DNA from: JAZDGX01 sp964482205
GTDB taxonomy: Bacteria > Eisenbacteria > RBG-16-71-46 > CAIMUX01 > WJJG01
Assembly (NCBI GenBank): GCA_964482205.1
Contig: CAYZWI010000011.1
Location: 62,001 to 126,000, forward strand
Length of the DNA: 64,000 bases
Direction of reading: 5' to 3'
The notes beneath the pieces were generated by a model. That model was given only the letters and a program-made list of their open reading frames with translations, did not search any database and was not told the origin of the DNA. Shown here in pieces: positions 51,761-60,628 of the stretch (its first letter is position 1; each line of letters opens with the position of its first letter). A program made the position numbers and the translations under genes.

Positions 51761-52236
51761 CGGTTGCCCAGGCCCTCCATGATTCAGCGCCGGAACTGCC
51801 GTGCGCCCGAAGCTGTTCTGCCCTTCCGAGAACGATCCGGATCCGGGGAAGATCCACGAGCCGGCGACCATTAATAATACCGATGCCCGGCGAATGGTAC
51901 CGGCGCCCGGTGTGCAAGCGAATCCATGCCCTGCAATGATACCGGCGCCGGGCACGCGAGCGCATCCTACCCCACGCAAAACCGACACGACAATTTCCGG
52001 GCAGGCAGACACTTGGCGGCGCAGGACCGGGAAAGGGCATGGCCGAGCCGGACAGGTCCTTCTCCCCGGCGCTATTCCTCTTGCGCAGACACGCGGAAAT
52101 GGATCACTCTCTTCCGATTAAGGCCACGGCTTGGCTGGCGCGCGGCCGGTCGGGGATGTCTCAAACGGCAGTCCGCCCGTCCGATACTTGCAGCCGAAGG
52201 GGTCGAGTCCCACTCGGGAGGTGCGACGGAATAGCG
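51761..52236. other. Divergent intergenic region with direct repeats
   Basis: 476 bases between larE (minus) and the penicillin-binding protein gene (plus). The block 51866-51960 contains the repeat below and an A/T-rich TTAATAATAC. No clear promoter pair was found for either gene. Confidence 0.4.
51881..51952. repeat. Direct repeat of about 30 bp upstream of larE
   Basis: Copies at 51881-51910 and 51924-51952 share the order ATGCCC-GC-AATG-TACCGGCGCC; a partial third (ATACCG) begins at 51878. Each copy contains a short palindrome GGCGCC. Placement 120-190 bases before larE suggests a protein-binding site or a small decayed repeat. Confidence 0.6.
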
Positions 52237-55200
52237 ATGAGTCTCAAGGGTCCGCATCCTGCGGGTTGGCTGAGGCGCAGGGTGATCGGACTGGTTCTCC
52301 TCGTTCTCATCGGCGCAGGGATCTGGTGGGAAGCGCGCTCCTCAGCGCTGCAATCCCTGCTCTTCACATGGGTCGCTTCCCGGCTCGACTTCCGCCCCGC
52401 GCCCGGAGCGAGCGACAGCATTCGCTTTCCGGAAGCGGGGCCGTTCGACTTGCGCCACGGCTTCACCATGCTTCCCAAAGTCGGGCCCTCGCTGGAAGAG
52501 CGAGGCTTCGTCATCTCCTCGCAGGCGCGCTGGTCGCCCTGGCTGCTGCGCACGGTCGACTTCGGCTGCTATCCGGTGTATCCGAAGAAGGCGCGCTCGG
52601 GCCTCACCCTGCTCGACCGGCAGAACCAGCCGCTCTACGCGGCCGCGTACCCGCAGCGCGTCTATCCCGATTTCGAATCCATCCCCCCGCTGATCGTCCA
52701 GACGCTGCTCTTCATCGAGAACCGCGAATTGCTCGAGAGCGAACATCGCTATCGCAATCCCGCCCTCGAATGGGACCGCCTGGCCAAGGCGATGGGCGAG
52801 CTGGCCTTGACCACCTTGCATGTGAGCGACGATCAAAGCGGCGGGAGCACGCTCGCCACCCAGCTCGAGAAGTTCCTGCACTCGCCCGGAGGCTTCACCG
52901 CCTCGCCGCGCGAAAAGGCGAAGCAGATTCTCTCGGCCAGCTTGCGCGCGTACTCGCAGGGCCGGGAGACGATGGATGCGCGCCGGCAAATCGTGCTCGA
53001 TTACATCAACGCCGTCCCGCTCTCCGCGATTCCCCGCTACGGGGAAGTGATCGGGCTTGGGGACGGATTGTGGGCCTGGTTCAACGAAGACTTCGATCGT
53101 GTGAATCAGTTGGTGGGCGGCATCGACGAGCGCAATGCCGGCGATCCGGAACGCGCTGAGGCCTACAAGAAAGTGGTCGGGCTGCTGGTCGCGCACCGCC
53201 GGCCGTACACCTATCTCTCGACCAATCCCGATCTGCTCGAAGGGGAAACGAACAGCTACCTGCGCATCATGGCGCGCGAAGGCATGATCCCCGAGGGGCT
53301 CAGCGCGCGCGCGGTGCGCATCCCGCTCGTCTTCCGGCGCGCTCCCGCGACGCTGCCCCGGCCGTCGTACATCGCGCAGAAGGCGACCAACGCGGTGCGC
53401 ACGCAGCTGCTCTCGCTGCTGCAGCTCGATCAGCTGTACGACCTCGATCGCATCGATCTGACCGCGGGAACGACTCTCGATGCGGCCACCCAACGGCGTT
53501 TGACCGATGTCATCGGCCGCATGGACGAGCGCGCCGTGATCGATTCCCTGCACTTGTGGGGCAAGCATCTGCTCGGGGCGGGCGACATCAGCAAGGTGAT
53601 CTACTCGCTCACCCTGTACGAGGCGACCCCGCGCGGCAATCTCCTGCGCCTGCAGGTCGAGAACTACGACCAGCCCCTCGACATCAGCCTGGGGGCCAAG
53701 CTCGATCTCGGCTCGTCGGCCAAGCTGCGCACGCTCGCCAATTACCTCGAGATCGTCGCCGATCTGCATCGCGATCACGCCGGTCGCACGCGGGCGGAAT
53801 TGAAGCACGCCGAGGGACAGGCGGAAGATCCCATCCGCCGCTGGGCGCTGGGATACATGGCGACCGCTTCCGATACGACCTTGGCGGCGATGCTCAAGGG
53901 AGCGCTCAACCGGCGCTACTCCTCCACTCCCGAGCCTTTCTTCACCGGCGGCGGCCTGCACTATTTCCAGAATTTCGAGCCCGACGATACCGGCAAGATC
54001 CTGACGGTGCAGGAAGGGCTTCGCCACTCGGTCAATCTCGTCTTCATCCGGTTGATGCGCGACATCGTTCGTTACTATCAGCAGGAATTGCCCGGCAACA
54101 GTCCGCAGCTCTTCGACGAGCAGGACGACCCGCACCGGAAGGAGTATCTCGCCCGCTTCGCCGACAAGGAGGCGAGCCAGTACCTCTCGAAGTTCTACAG
54201 CAAGTATTCGAAGAAGACGCCCGCCGAAGCGGTGGAAATGCTCGCGAAGCGCAGCCCCAGCGTGAAGCGCCTGTCGACGCTCTTCCGCTCGGTCCACCCT
54301 CAGGCGAGCGCCGAAGAGCTCGGTCGCTTCCTCACTGCGCACGCCTCGCCGGAGGCGATGGAAGATGTCGCCGTGGAAGAGCTCTACGAGGCGTACGGGC
54401 CCGACGCATACGATTTGCAGGATCGCGCCTACATCCTGCGCATCGATCCGATGGAGCTCTGGCTGGTGGCCTATCTGCAGGACCACCCCCAACCTTCCTG
54501 GAAGGAGACGCTCGAAGCGAGCGCGACCGCCCGGCAGGAAGCCTATCGCTGGCTGTTCACTTCCAGCAGCAAGTCGAAACAGAACAGGCGCATTCGCATG
54601 ATGATCGAAGAGGACGCGTTCGATCTCGTGCACCAGGCCTGGCAACGGTTGGGCTATCCCTTCGATTCGTTCGTGCCCTCCTACGCGAGCGCGATCGGCT
54701 CGTCCGCCGACCGCCCGGCCGCGCTGGCGGAATTGATGGGCATCATCGTGAACGACGGCTTGCGCTATCCGATGCGACGACTGGAGTACCTCCGCTTCGC
54801 CGAGAACACGCCCTTCGAAACCAATTACATCTATGGGCCCGTTGAACCCGAGCGGGTGATGCCCGTCGAAGTGGCGCGCGCGCTGCGGGGGGCGCTCGAA
54901 GATGTCGTGGAGCGCGGCACGGCGTCGCGCTGCAAGAATGCCTTCAAGCGTCGCAACGGCACGACGCTGACGGTGGGCGGAAAGACGGGCACGGGAGACA
55001 ACCGCTACGAGACCTACGGACGCGGCGGCGCGCTCATCGATTCGCGGGTCGTCTCGCGCGCGGCGGTGTTCGTCTTCTTCGTCGGGCCGCGCCACTTCGG
55101 CATCCTCACGGCGCTCGTCCCGGGAGGCGAGGCGGCGCGCTACAATTTCACGAGTTCGCTCCCCGTGCATCTGCTCGCTTCGCTCGCGCCGGCCTTGATG

Positions 55201-55368
55201 CCGCTCATCGAGGAACGGACGCCTTTGGATGAACGCGAAGCGGGCGAGACGCCCGCGCTGGTCGTCCTTCCCGCAGAGGCGGGTGAGTGGGCGGAGACCG
55301 GCGAGCGGGCGGAGGTCCGCGAGTGGGCGGCCGCCGGCGAAGGTCAGGCATGGGGCCATGCGCACTAG
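52237..55368 (+). CDS. Large class A penicillin-binding protein (GT51 plus transpeptidase)
   Basis: 1043 aa bifunctional murein synthase anchored by one N-terminal helix (about 13-35). Glycosyltransferase part, about 110-310: LLFIENRELL (catalytic Glu), GGSTLATQLEKFL and a long polar motif near RRQIVLDYINAVPLS. Transpeptidase part: active-site Ser in DLGSSAKLRT (SxxK), SVN in GLRHSVNLVF, KTGTG in VGGKTGTGDN. About 370 residues lie between the SxN and KTG boxes, including a mainly helical charged insert (about 640-820), far more than in E. coli PBP1a. The C-terminal 60 residues are Glu/Arg/Ala repeats. ATG 52237 follows GGGAGG at some distance. Confidence 0.87.
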   Translation: MSLKGPHPAGWLRRRVIGLVLLVLIGAGIWWEARSSALQSLLFTWVASRLDFRPAPGASDSIRFPEAGPFDLRHGFTMLPKVGPSLEERGFVISSQARWSPWLLRTVDFGCYPVYPKKARSGLTLLDRQNQPLYAAAYPQRVYPDFESIPPLIVQTLLFIENRELLESEHRYRNPALEWDRLAKAMGELALTTLHVSDDQSGGSTLATQLEKFLHSPGGFTASPREKAKQILSASLRAYSQGRETMDARRQIVLDYINAVPLSAIPRYGEVIGLGDGLWAWFNEDFDRVNQLVGGIDERNAGDPERAEAYKKVVGLLVAHRRPYTYLSTNPDLLEGETNSYLRIMAREGMIPEGLSARAVRIPLVFRRAPATLPRPSYIAQKATNAVRTQLLSLLQLDQLYDLDRIDLTAGTTLDAATQRRLTDVIGRMDERAVIDSLHLWGKHLLGAGDISKVIYSLTLYEATPRGNLLRLQVENYDQPLDISLGAKLDLGSSAKLRTLANYLEIVADLHRDHAGRTRAELKHAEGQAEDPIRRWALGYMATASDTTLAAMLKGALNRRYSSTPEPFFTGGGLHYFQNFEPDDTGKILTVQEGLRHSVNLVFIRLMRDIVRYYQQELPGNSPQLFDEQDDPHRKEYLARFADKEASQYLSKFYSKYSKKTPAEAVEMLAKRSPSVKRLSTLFRSVHPQASAEELGRFLTAHASPEAMEDVAVEELYEAYGPDAYDLQDRAYILRIDPMELWLVAYLQDHPQPSWKETLEASATARQEAYRWLFTSSSKSKQNRRIRMMIEEDAFDLVHQAWQRLGYPFDSFVPSYASAIGSSADRPAALAELMGIIVNDGLRYPMRRLEYLRFAENTPFETNYIYGPVEPERVMPVEVARALRGALEDVVERGTASRCKNAFKRRNGTTLTVGGKTGTGDNRYETYGRGGALIDSRVVSRAAVFVFFVGPRHFGILTALVPGGEAARYNFTSSLPVHLLASLAPALMPLIEERTPLDEREAGETPALVVLPAEAGEWAETGERAEVREWAAAGEGQAWGHAH

Positions 55369-56041
55369 GATTCGTTTTCTCGGTCCCTTCCTCAGTCCCT
55401 TCGGCGCCGCGCTGGCGTTGGTCTGCTTCTTTCTTCCGTGGGGCGAGGTGTCCTGCTTCCCCGTGCACATCACCCGCACCGGAGCGCAAATCGGCGGGCC
55501 GCTCTGGCTCGTCTTCGGCGCGGCGATCGCGATTCTCGCCGCAGCGGCGATCTTCCCGTGCCTGCCGTTGCTCGGCCCGCGCATCGGCCGCGTGCGTTGC
55601 GTGGCGATGAAGCAGGGCATCATGCTCGTCGCAGCGCTCGTCGGCATCGCCGGACTGATCGCGACCCTGATCCGCCTGGCCGCCGGCTATGGCACGATCC
55701 TGGGCCGCATTCGCCCCAGCGATCTGGGAGCGGAAATCGCAATCGGCGGGCCGGGGACGGTGATCGGGATGGTGATCGCGCTGGGCGCGAGCCTGCTGCC
55801 GTTTCTCGCGCGCCGGAATTCAACAGCGACGGACTTGCCTGCGCGCATGTCCACGAACGAGGCTTCCGATCCTTCACCGTGCCCGGCGCCTGTTTCGGAC
55901 TCGGATCGCGCGGATCGCTGGCGCGGCAGAGGAGAACGCAAAGAAACGCGCAGGGAGGCCGCGGAACGCAAGCGCCGTTCGCGCCGCCTGCTCAAGATGG
56001 CGGGCGTTCGGGATCGTGCCCGGCGGCGTCCGAAGGACTGA
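55358..56041 (+). CDS. Four-helix membrane protein of unknown function
   Basis: 227 aa. Four transmembrane helices (about 10-28, 45-68, 92-112, 126-152) with an external FLPWGEVSCFPV loop, then a basic Arg-rich cytoplasmic tail (RGERKETRREAAERKRRSRR). The start overlaps the end of the penicillin-binding protein gene by 11 bases. Its 3-prime end overlaps the convergent terC gene by 50 bases. Not recognised. Confidence 0.6.
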   Translation: MRTRIRFLGPFLSPFGAALALVCFFLPWGEVSCFPVHITRTGAQIGGPLWLVFGAAIAILAAAAIFPCLPLLGPRIGRVRCVAMKQGIMLVAALVGIAGLIATLIRLAAGYGTILGRIRPSDLGAEIAIGGPGTVIGMVIALGASLLPFLARRNSTATDLPARMSTNEASDPSPCPAPVSDSDRADRWRGRGERKETRREAAERKRRSRRLLKMAGVRDRARRRPKD

Positions 56042-56996
56042 GCCGCGGCCGCTTGGGAAAGACGATCGAGGCGAGCACCGAGAGCGTGAGCGTGCCGATC
56101 ACCACCCCGAGGGCGATCCCGATCGGAACGTGATAGTAGTGCGAGATGAGCATCTTCACGCCGATGAAGACCAGGATGAAGGCCAGCCCGCGACCGAGGT
56201 AGTGGAACATCCGCATCACCCCCGCGAGCGCGAAGAAGATCGAGCGCAGCCCGAGCACCGCGAAGAGATTCGAGGTGTAGGCGAGAAAGGGATGGCGCGT
56301 CACCGCGAGCACCGCGGGAATCGAGTCGACGGCGAAGACGATGTCGGTCGTCTCCAGCACGAGCAGCACGAGGAAGAGCGGCGTCATCACGCGCTTGCCA
56401 TCGATGCGGACGCTGAAATTCCCGCCGTGCAATTCGGAGGTGACGGGCATGACGCGCCGGGCCAGTCGCAAGAAGAGATTCTTCTCGGGATGAATCTCCT
56501 TTTCCTTTTCGAACGCCAATTTGACGCCGGTGTACACGAGAAACGCGCCGAAGATGTAGATCGCCCAATGGAAGCGCGCGATCACCGCGGTGCCCACCAG
56601 GATGAACGCGGCGCGCATGATGATCGCCCCGAGGATGCCCCAGAAGAGCACCTTGTGCTGGTATTTGGGCGGGATGCGGAAGTAGCCGAAGATCACGAGA
56701 AAGACGAACAGGTTGTCGACGCTCAGCGATTCTTCAATCAGGTAGGCGGTGAGGAACTCGAGCGCCGGTCGCGTGCCGAGATCGATGCCGCGGGCGGCCA
56801 AGCGGGGATTGAGGAGCCAGAGGGCCACGGCGAAGGTCATCGCCAGTCCGACCCAGAAGGCGGTCCACTTGAGCGCTTCGCGGACTTCGATGACGTGCGC
56901 CTTGCGGTGGAAGACCTTGAGGTCCAGCACCAGCATCAAGGCGATGAAGACATTGAAGCCGATCCAGAATGACAACGGGACCTGGTCGGGATGCAA
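55992..56996 (-). CDS. TerC/Alx-family integral membrane protein, TTG start
   Basis: 334 aa, about nine transmembrane helices. Family motifs LDLKVFHRK near the N-terminus, EESLSVDNLFVFLVIFGYF and LETTDIVFAVDSIPAVLAVT, with the acidic residues thought to bind Mn or other cations, are all present. Alx/TerC proteins export Mn2+ or load it onto exoproteins. The start is TTG 56996: GGAGGAG lies four bases before it, and the product then begins HPDQVPLSFWIGFN, matching the usual N-terminus; ATGs further upstream lack support. Its promoter is divergent from that of cstA. Confidence 0.9.
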   Translation of the reverse strand: MHPDQVPLSFWIGFNVFIALMLVLDLKVFHRKAHVIEVREALKWTAFWVGLAMTFAVALWLLNPRLAARGIDLGTRPALEFLTAYLIEESLSVDNLFVFLVIFGYFRIPPKYQHKVLFWGILGAIIMRAAFILVGTAVIARFHWAIYIFGAFLVYTGVKLAFEKEKEIHPEKNLFLRLARRVMPVTSELHGGNFSVRIDGKRVMTPLFLVLLVLETTDIVFAVDSIPAVLAVTRHPFLAYTSNLFAVLGLRSIFFALAGVMRMFHYLGRGLAFILVFIGVKMLISHYYHVPIGIALGVVIGTLTLSVLASIVFPKRPRLSPSDAAGHDPERPPS

Positions 56997-57042
56997 AGGG
57001 CTCCTCCGGAATCCGGGGCCGTGCGCCGCATGTCGGCGTGGG

Positions 57043-57071
57043 AGCCTAGGGCATGGGGGGAGGTGCCGCAA
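57043..57071 (-). promoter_or_regulatory. Predicted promoter of the TerC/Alx gene
   Basis: Minus-strand TTGCGG (57071-57066), 17-base spacer, TAGGCT (57048-57043). Confidence 0.45.
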
Positions 57072-57100
57072 TCGGGTAATGCCGGTTGGCGCCCACCCCC

Positions 57101-57129
57101 TTGACGCCCAAGGCGCGGCGGCGTATCAC
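57101..57129 (+). promoter_or_regulatory. Predicted promoter of cstA
   Basis: TTGACG (57101-57106), 17-base spacer, TATCAC (57124-57129); leader about 63 bases. Confidence 0.55.
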
Positions 57130-57198
57130 CAGCGCACAGCTTTTCATGAACCGGCAGGCGTTCCTGCTCGACCCTGAACCTGCTGCGAGGCCTTCGGT

Positions 57199-58917
57199 AT
57201 GATCGCTCCCATCGTCCTCGCCTCCATGGCCATTCTCGGCGTGGGCTATTTCACCTACGGCCGTTTCCTCTCGCGACGGCTCGAGCTCGACGACGCGCGT
57301 GTGACCCCGGCGGTCGAAGTGAACGACGGCGTCGACTATGTCCCCGCCAAGGCGCAGCTCCTGCTGGGCCAGCACTTCTCCGCCATCGCCGCGGCGGGTC
57401 CGATCGTGGGGCCGATCCTGGCCGGCGTCTGGTTCGGCTGGGTGCCTGCCATTTTGTGGATCCTGCTCGGGTCTATCTTCGTCGGCGGCGTGCACGACTT
57501 CGCGAGCCTCGTTGCGTCGGTGCGCCATCGCGCCTCTTCGATCGGCGAGGTCGTTCGCGCGCACATGTCGCCCACCTCGCACGCGCTCTTCCTCATCTTC
57601 GTCTGGTTCGCGCTCGTCTATGTGATCATCGCCTTCACCGACATCACCGCGCAGACCTTCAAGACCGTCGCGGCCGACAGCGCTCCGGGGCCGGGCGTGG
57701 CCGCGGGTTCGATCCTCTATCTCGCCCTGGGCATCTTCATGGGCCTGTTGTTGCGCTTCACGCGTTTGAATCTCGGGCTCGTGACCGCCATCTTCCTGCC
57801 GCTGGTGCTCTTCTCCATCTGGGCCGGGACGCAATTGCCCGCCTCGCTGGTCGAGAGCTTCTTGCGCATGCCGGTCAAGTCGTGGGAGGCGCTGCTGCTG
57901 GCTTACTGCTTCATCGCTTCGCTGCTTCCGATGTGGATGCTGCTCCAGCCGCGCGGATACCTCGGTGGATGGTTCCTCTATCTCACCATGGCCGTCGCCT
58001 TGGTCGGCGCGATCTTCGGCGGCTTCGACATCCGCTATCCCGCGTTCAACATGGATGGGCTGAAGAGCCTGGAGAACGGACGCCTGCTCTTCCCGATCGT
58101 CTTCATCACGATCGCGTGCGGGGCCTGCTCGGGATTCCACGGCATCGTGAGCTCGGGCACGACCTCGAAGCAGATCTCGCGCGAATCCGACACGCGCGTG
58201 ATCGGCTACGGCGCGATGCTGCTCGAAGGCCTGGTCGCCGTGCTCGCCCTCGCCACCGTGATGGCGCTGCCGAAGGGCGATCCCGCCTTGAAGGGCGAGC
58301 CGAACTTCATCTTCGCGCAAGGCATCGCCGGCTATCTCGCGCGCATGGGCATCGGCTATCACCTCGCCCTCTCCTTCGCGCTGCTCGCCTTCTCCACCTT
58401 CGTCTACGACACGCTCGATGTCTGCACGCGTCTCGCGCGCTACATCGTGCAGGAACTGCTCAACTGGAAATCGCTGCTCGGCGGAGCGGTCGCGACCTTC
58501 GTCACCCTCCTCGCTCCCCTCGCGTTTCTGATGGCCACGAAAGAGAAGGGCTACCTCGTCGCCTGGCCGATCTTCGGGACCAGCAATCAGCTTCTCGCCA
58601 GCCTGACCCTGCTCGCCATTTCCGTGTGGCTGCTGAAGACGGGGCGTCGCGCGATGTATGCGCTGATTCCGATGGCCTTCATGCTGATCGTCACCTTGAT
58701 GGCGCTCGTGCTGCAGATCTTCCCCTTCTTGAAGCTCCTTCCCGATTGGCTGGCGGGAAATGCCGTCAAGCCCGACGTCGTCGTCTCCGGCATTTGCGGG
58801 ATCATCCTGCTCGTGCTGAGCGTCTGGCTGGTGATCGAAGCGGCACGGGTGCTCGCGCGCGCGGGAGCCTTCTCGCGCCTGCGGCGCCAAGGGGCCGAGC
58901 CGGTGAAGGCGGGATAG
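57199..58917 (+). CDS. cstA: CstA-family carbon starvation transporter
   Basis: 572 aa with about 15 hydrophobic helices. CstA/BtsT-type transporters import peptides or pyruvate. The family start VGYFTYGRFLSRRLELDD, DGVDYVPAKAQLLLGQHFSAIAAAGPIVGP split here at residues 45-74, and ACSGFHGIVSSGTTSKQI are unmistakable. Within the short-type CstA size range. ATG 57199 has GAGG upstream. Monocistronic by context. With acsA and the OFA transporter it forms a small set of genes for two- and three-carbon acids, although not in one operon. Confidence 0.93.
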   Translation: MIAPIVLASMAILGVGYFTYGRFLSRRLELDDARVTPAVEVNDGVDYVPAKAQLLLGQHFSAIAAAGPIVGPILAGVWFGWVPAILWILLGSIFVGGVHDFASLVASVRHRASSIGEVVRAHMSPTSHALFLIFVWFALVYVIIAFTDITAQTFKTVAADSAPGPGVAAGSILYLALGIFMGLLLRFTRLNLGLVTAIFLPLVLFSIWAGTQLPASLVESFLRMPVKSWEALLLAYCFIASLLPMWMLLQPRGYLGGWFLYLTMAVALVGAIFGGFDIRYPAFNMDGLKSLENGRLLFPIVFITIACGACSGFHGIVSSGTTSKQISRESDTRVIGYGAMLLEGLVAVLALATVMALPKGDPALKGEPNFIFAQGIAGYLARMGIGYHLALSFALLAFSTFVYDTLDVCTRLARYIVQELLNWKSLLGGAVATFVTLLAPLAFLMATKEKGYLVAWPIFGTSNQLLASLTLLAISVWLLKTGRRAMYALIPMAFMLIVTLMALVLQIFPFLKLLPDWLAGNAVKPDVVVSGICGIILLVLSVWLVIEAARVLARAGAFSRLRRQGAEPVKAG

Positions 58918-59000
58918 CGCATCTCACGACCGCTCCGCCTGTGGCCGGGGCATTCACCAGGCGCGCGACGCACTGACCGGCAAATTGGCTGCCCCGCATG

Positions 59001-59972
59001 CTACTCGTCGGGCACCGGCCAAACGAACCTCTGCGTCCTCAGGAAGCTCTCCACCTGCTCCACGCTCTGGCTCGCTTTGCGCTCGACCGCTTCCGCCGTG
59101 TTGAAGGCATTGTGCGGCGTGAGGATCGTATCGGGGCGGCTAGCCAAGGCAAGCACCGCCGCCGTCTCGGGATCGTCGCTCGCGCGGCCGGTGCGCATCG
59201 CGACGGCGACTTCGCTTTCGTGATCGAAGACATCGAGCCCGGCCGCCGCCAGATGTCCGCGCTCGAGAAGCGCGAGCAAACCGCCCGGCGGAGAAAGCTC
59301 GCCGCGCGCCACATTCACGAAGATTGCCCCGCGCGGAGCGCGCAGGAGGCATTCCTCGCTGAAGTACCCGCGATTGCTCTTCGTGAGATTCATCGCCGAG
59401 ACGACGATGTCCGCCTGCGGCAAGGCCTCCTCGATGGGCGCATAGTCCACGAAGGCATGCTTGCGGACGAGATCGACGCCGATCACGCGCATCCCGAGCC
59501 CTTGTCCGATGCGCGCGATCTCGGAGCCGATGTTTCCCACTCCCACGACGACCAGCGTCTTGCCCGCGCATTCGGCGCCGGTCAAGCCGTTGCGATCGAA
59601 GCGCGGGAAATTCTCGATCTGGCGGGGAAGCCGCCGCAAGAGCGCCATCCACAAGGTGAGCGCCTGCTCCGCGACCGCGCGGCTGCAATAGATGGGCAGA
59701 TACCCGCAGGGAAGATCGAACCCGAGCGCACCGCGTTGCCGCAACACATGATCGTATCCCGTGGTTCGGCTGAGAATGCCTGCCACGCTCGCCACCCATT
59801 CCGCGGGAATCAGCGATTGCGTCCGCAGGCTGATCAATCTCGCGGGGGGCTCGCGATCGCCTTCTTCCTGAATCGTCTTTCCGGTGAAGGCCGAACGAAC
59901 TCGCGTGGGCAGGAGAGCGCGCAGTCGCGCCGCCTCTTCTTCGAAGGCCTCGTAGAACTTGACGTCGAGCAT
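59001..59972 (-). CDS. D-isomer-specific 2-hydroxyacid dehydrogenase
   Basis: 323 aa. NAD-dependent oxidoreductase of the D-lactate/phosphoglycerate dehydrogenase family. The nucleotide motif VGVGNIGSEIARI and catalytic Arg (NVARGE), Glu (FDHESEV) and His (TPHNAFNT) are present in order. The substrate cannot be determined; the length and CSRAVAEQALTLW core suggest a D-lactate dehydrogenase-like or formate-dehydrogenase-like enzyme. ATG 59972 follows GGGAGAG; the upstream ATG at 60041 has no ribosome site. Confidence 0.9.
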   Translation of the reverse strand: MLDVKFYEAFEEEAARLRALLPTRVRSAFTGKTIQEEGDREPPARLISLRTQSLIPAEWVASVAGILSRTTGYDHVLRQRGALGFDLPCGYLPIYCSRAVAEQALTLWMALLRRLPRQIENFPRFDRNGLTGAECAGKTLVVVGVGNIGSEIARIGQGLGMRVIGVDLVRKHAFVDYAPIEEALPQADIVVSAMNLTKSNRGYFSEECLLRAPRGAIFVNVARGELSPPGGLLALLERGHLAAAGLDVFDHESEVAVAMRTGRASDDPETAAVLALASRPDTILTPHNAFNTAEAVERKASQSVEQVESFLRTQRFVWPVPDE

Positions 59973-60068
59973 GCGCTCTCCCACGGCTGGGATTCTGGTC
60001 TTTCTCGGCAGTCGCGCGCCGGCGCTCCCCGGCATTCTCATGCGCGCCTGGCGCCTCGGACGGCCTGC

Positions 60069-60097
60069 ATTCTAGCCGCGCTGCTCTCCGCTTGCCA
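60069..60097 (-). promoter_or_regulatory. Possible promoter of the hydroxyacid dehydrogenase gene
   Basis: Minus-strand TGGCAA (60097-60092), 17-base spacer, TAGAAT (60074-60069). The -35 is poor. The rest of the 59973-60326 gap holds no gene; I found no promoter or CueR-type operator for the copper genes. Confidence 0.35.
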
Positions 60098-60326
60098 GCC
60101 CGCCATGCGACGGCGCCACCAGCGCCAATCCGGCTTTCCCCCAATCCCCGAATCAGCACATCCGGCCGTCGCATTCCGCTTTCGGAACCTTGATTCTTCC
60201 CCTCGGTAGATTTGTCATCCCGGTCGCGAGGCGATGGGGCGCGAGCGGAGCAGAGTGAAGCGCGGACCGTTCGCTGCCACGACCGTGGACATGACCGCGG
60301 AGAATTCCTTGCATGGAGGTGCGCGT

Positions 60327-60533
60327 ATGGAGAGGCGGTCCTTTCATACCCCTGGGATGAGCTGCGCGCATTGCGTCTCGACCATCGAGCGCGAATTGAA
60401 GGAGCTGCCCGGCGTGCGCGCGGTCGCCGCCGATCTCGCCGGGAAACGCGTGACGGTGGAATGGGAGCCTCCAGCGACCTGGGAGAAGATCAAGGATCTG
60501 CTCGCCGAGATTGGATACCCTGTTCTCGGGTGA
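60327..60533 (+). CDS. copZ: Copper chaperone (heavy-metal-associated domain)
   Basis: 68 aa, a single HMA domain with the ferredoxin-like pattern and metal-binding GMSCAHC (CxxC). CopZ-type proteins pass Cu(I) to the CopA ATPase encoded next. ATG 60327 follows GGAGGTGCGCGT; earlier in-frame ATGs lack ribosome sites and would add a non-conserved leader. Confidence 0.9.
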   Translation: MERRSFHTPGMSCAHCVSTIERELKELPGVRAVAADLAGKRVTVEWEPPATWEKIKDLLAEIGYPVLG

Positions 60534-60600
60534 GCGCGCCTTCCGGATGGTGCGGCCTCGGGTGAGCGCCGCTTCCGGATGGTCCGTCCTCGAGTAGGCG
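60525..60600 (+). repeat. 32-bp tandem repeat between copZ and copA
   Basis: Copies at 60525-60556 and 60557-60588 (CTCGGGTGAGCG start, GATGGT core) are about 85% identical; a partial third begins at 60589. The first copy includes the copZ stop codon. It fills the whole spacer between the two genes. Confidence 0.8.
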
Positions 60601-60628
60601 TGTGGCAGCGGCATCGCGAGGGAAGCGC

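Noticed and set aside
51878..51952. A CRISPR array before larE
   Set aside because: Only two imperfect copies, a very short spacer and no cas gene in the window.
52342..55647. A minus-strand open frame of about 1,100 codons opposite the penicillin-binding protein
   Set aside because: No motif and shadow-type composition; the plus strand holds intact GT51 and transpeptidase motifs.
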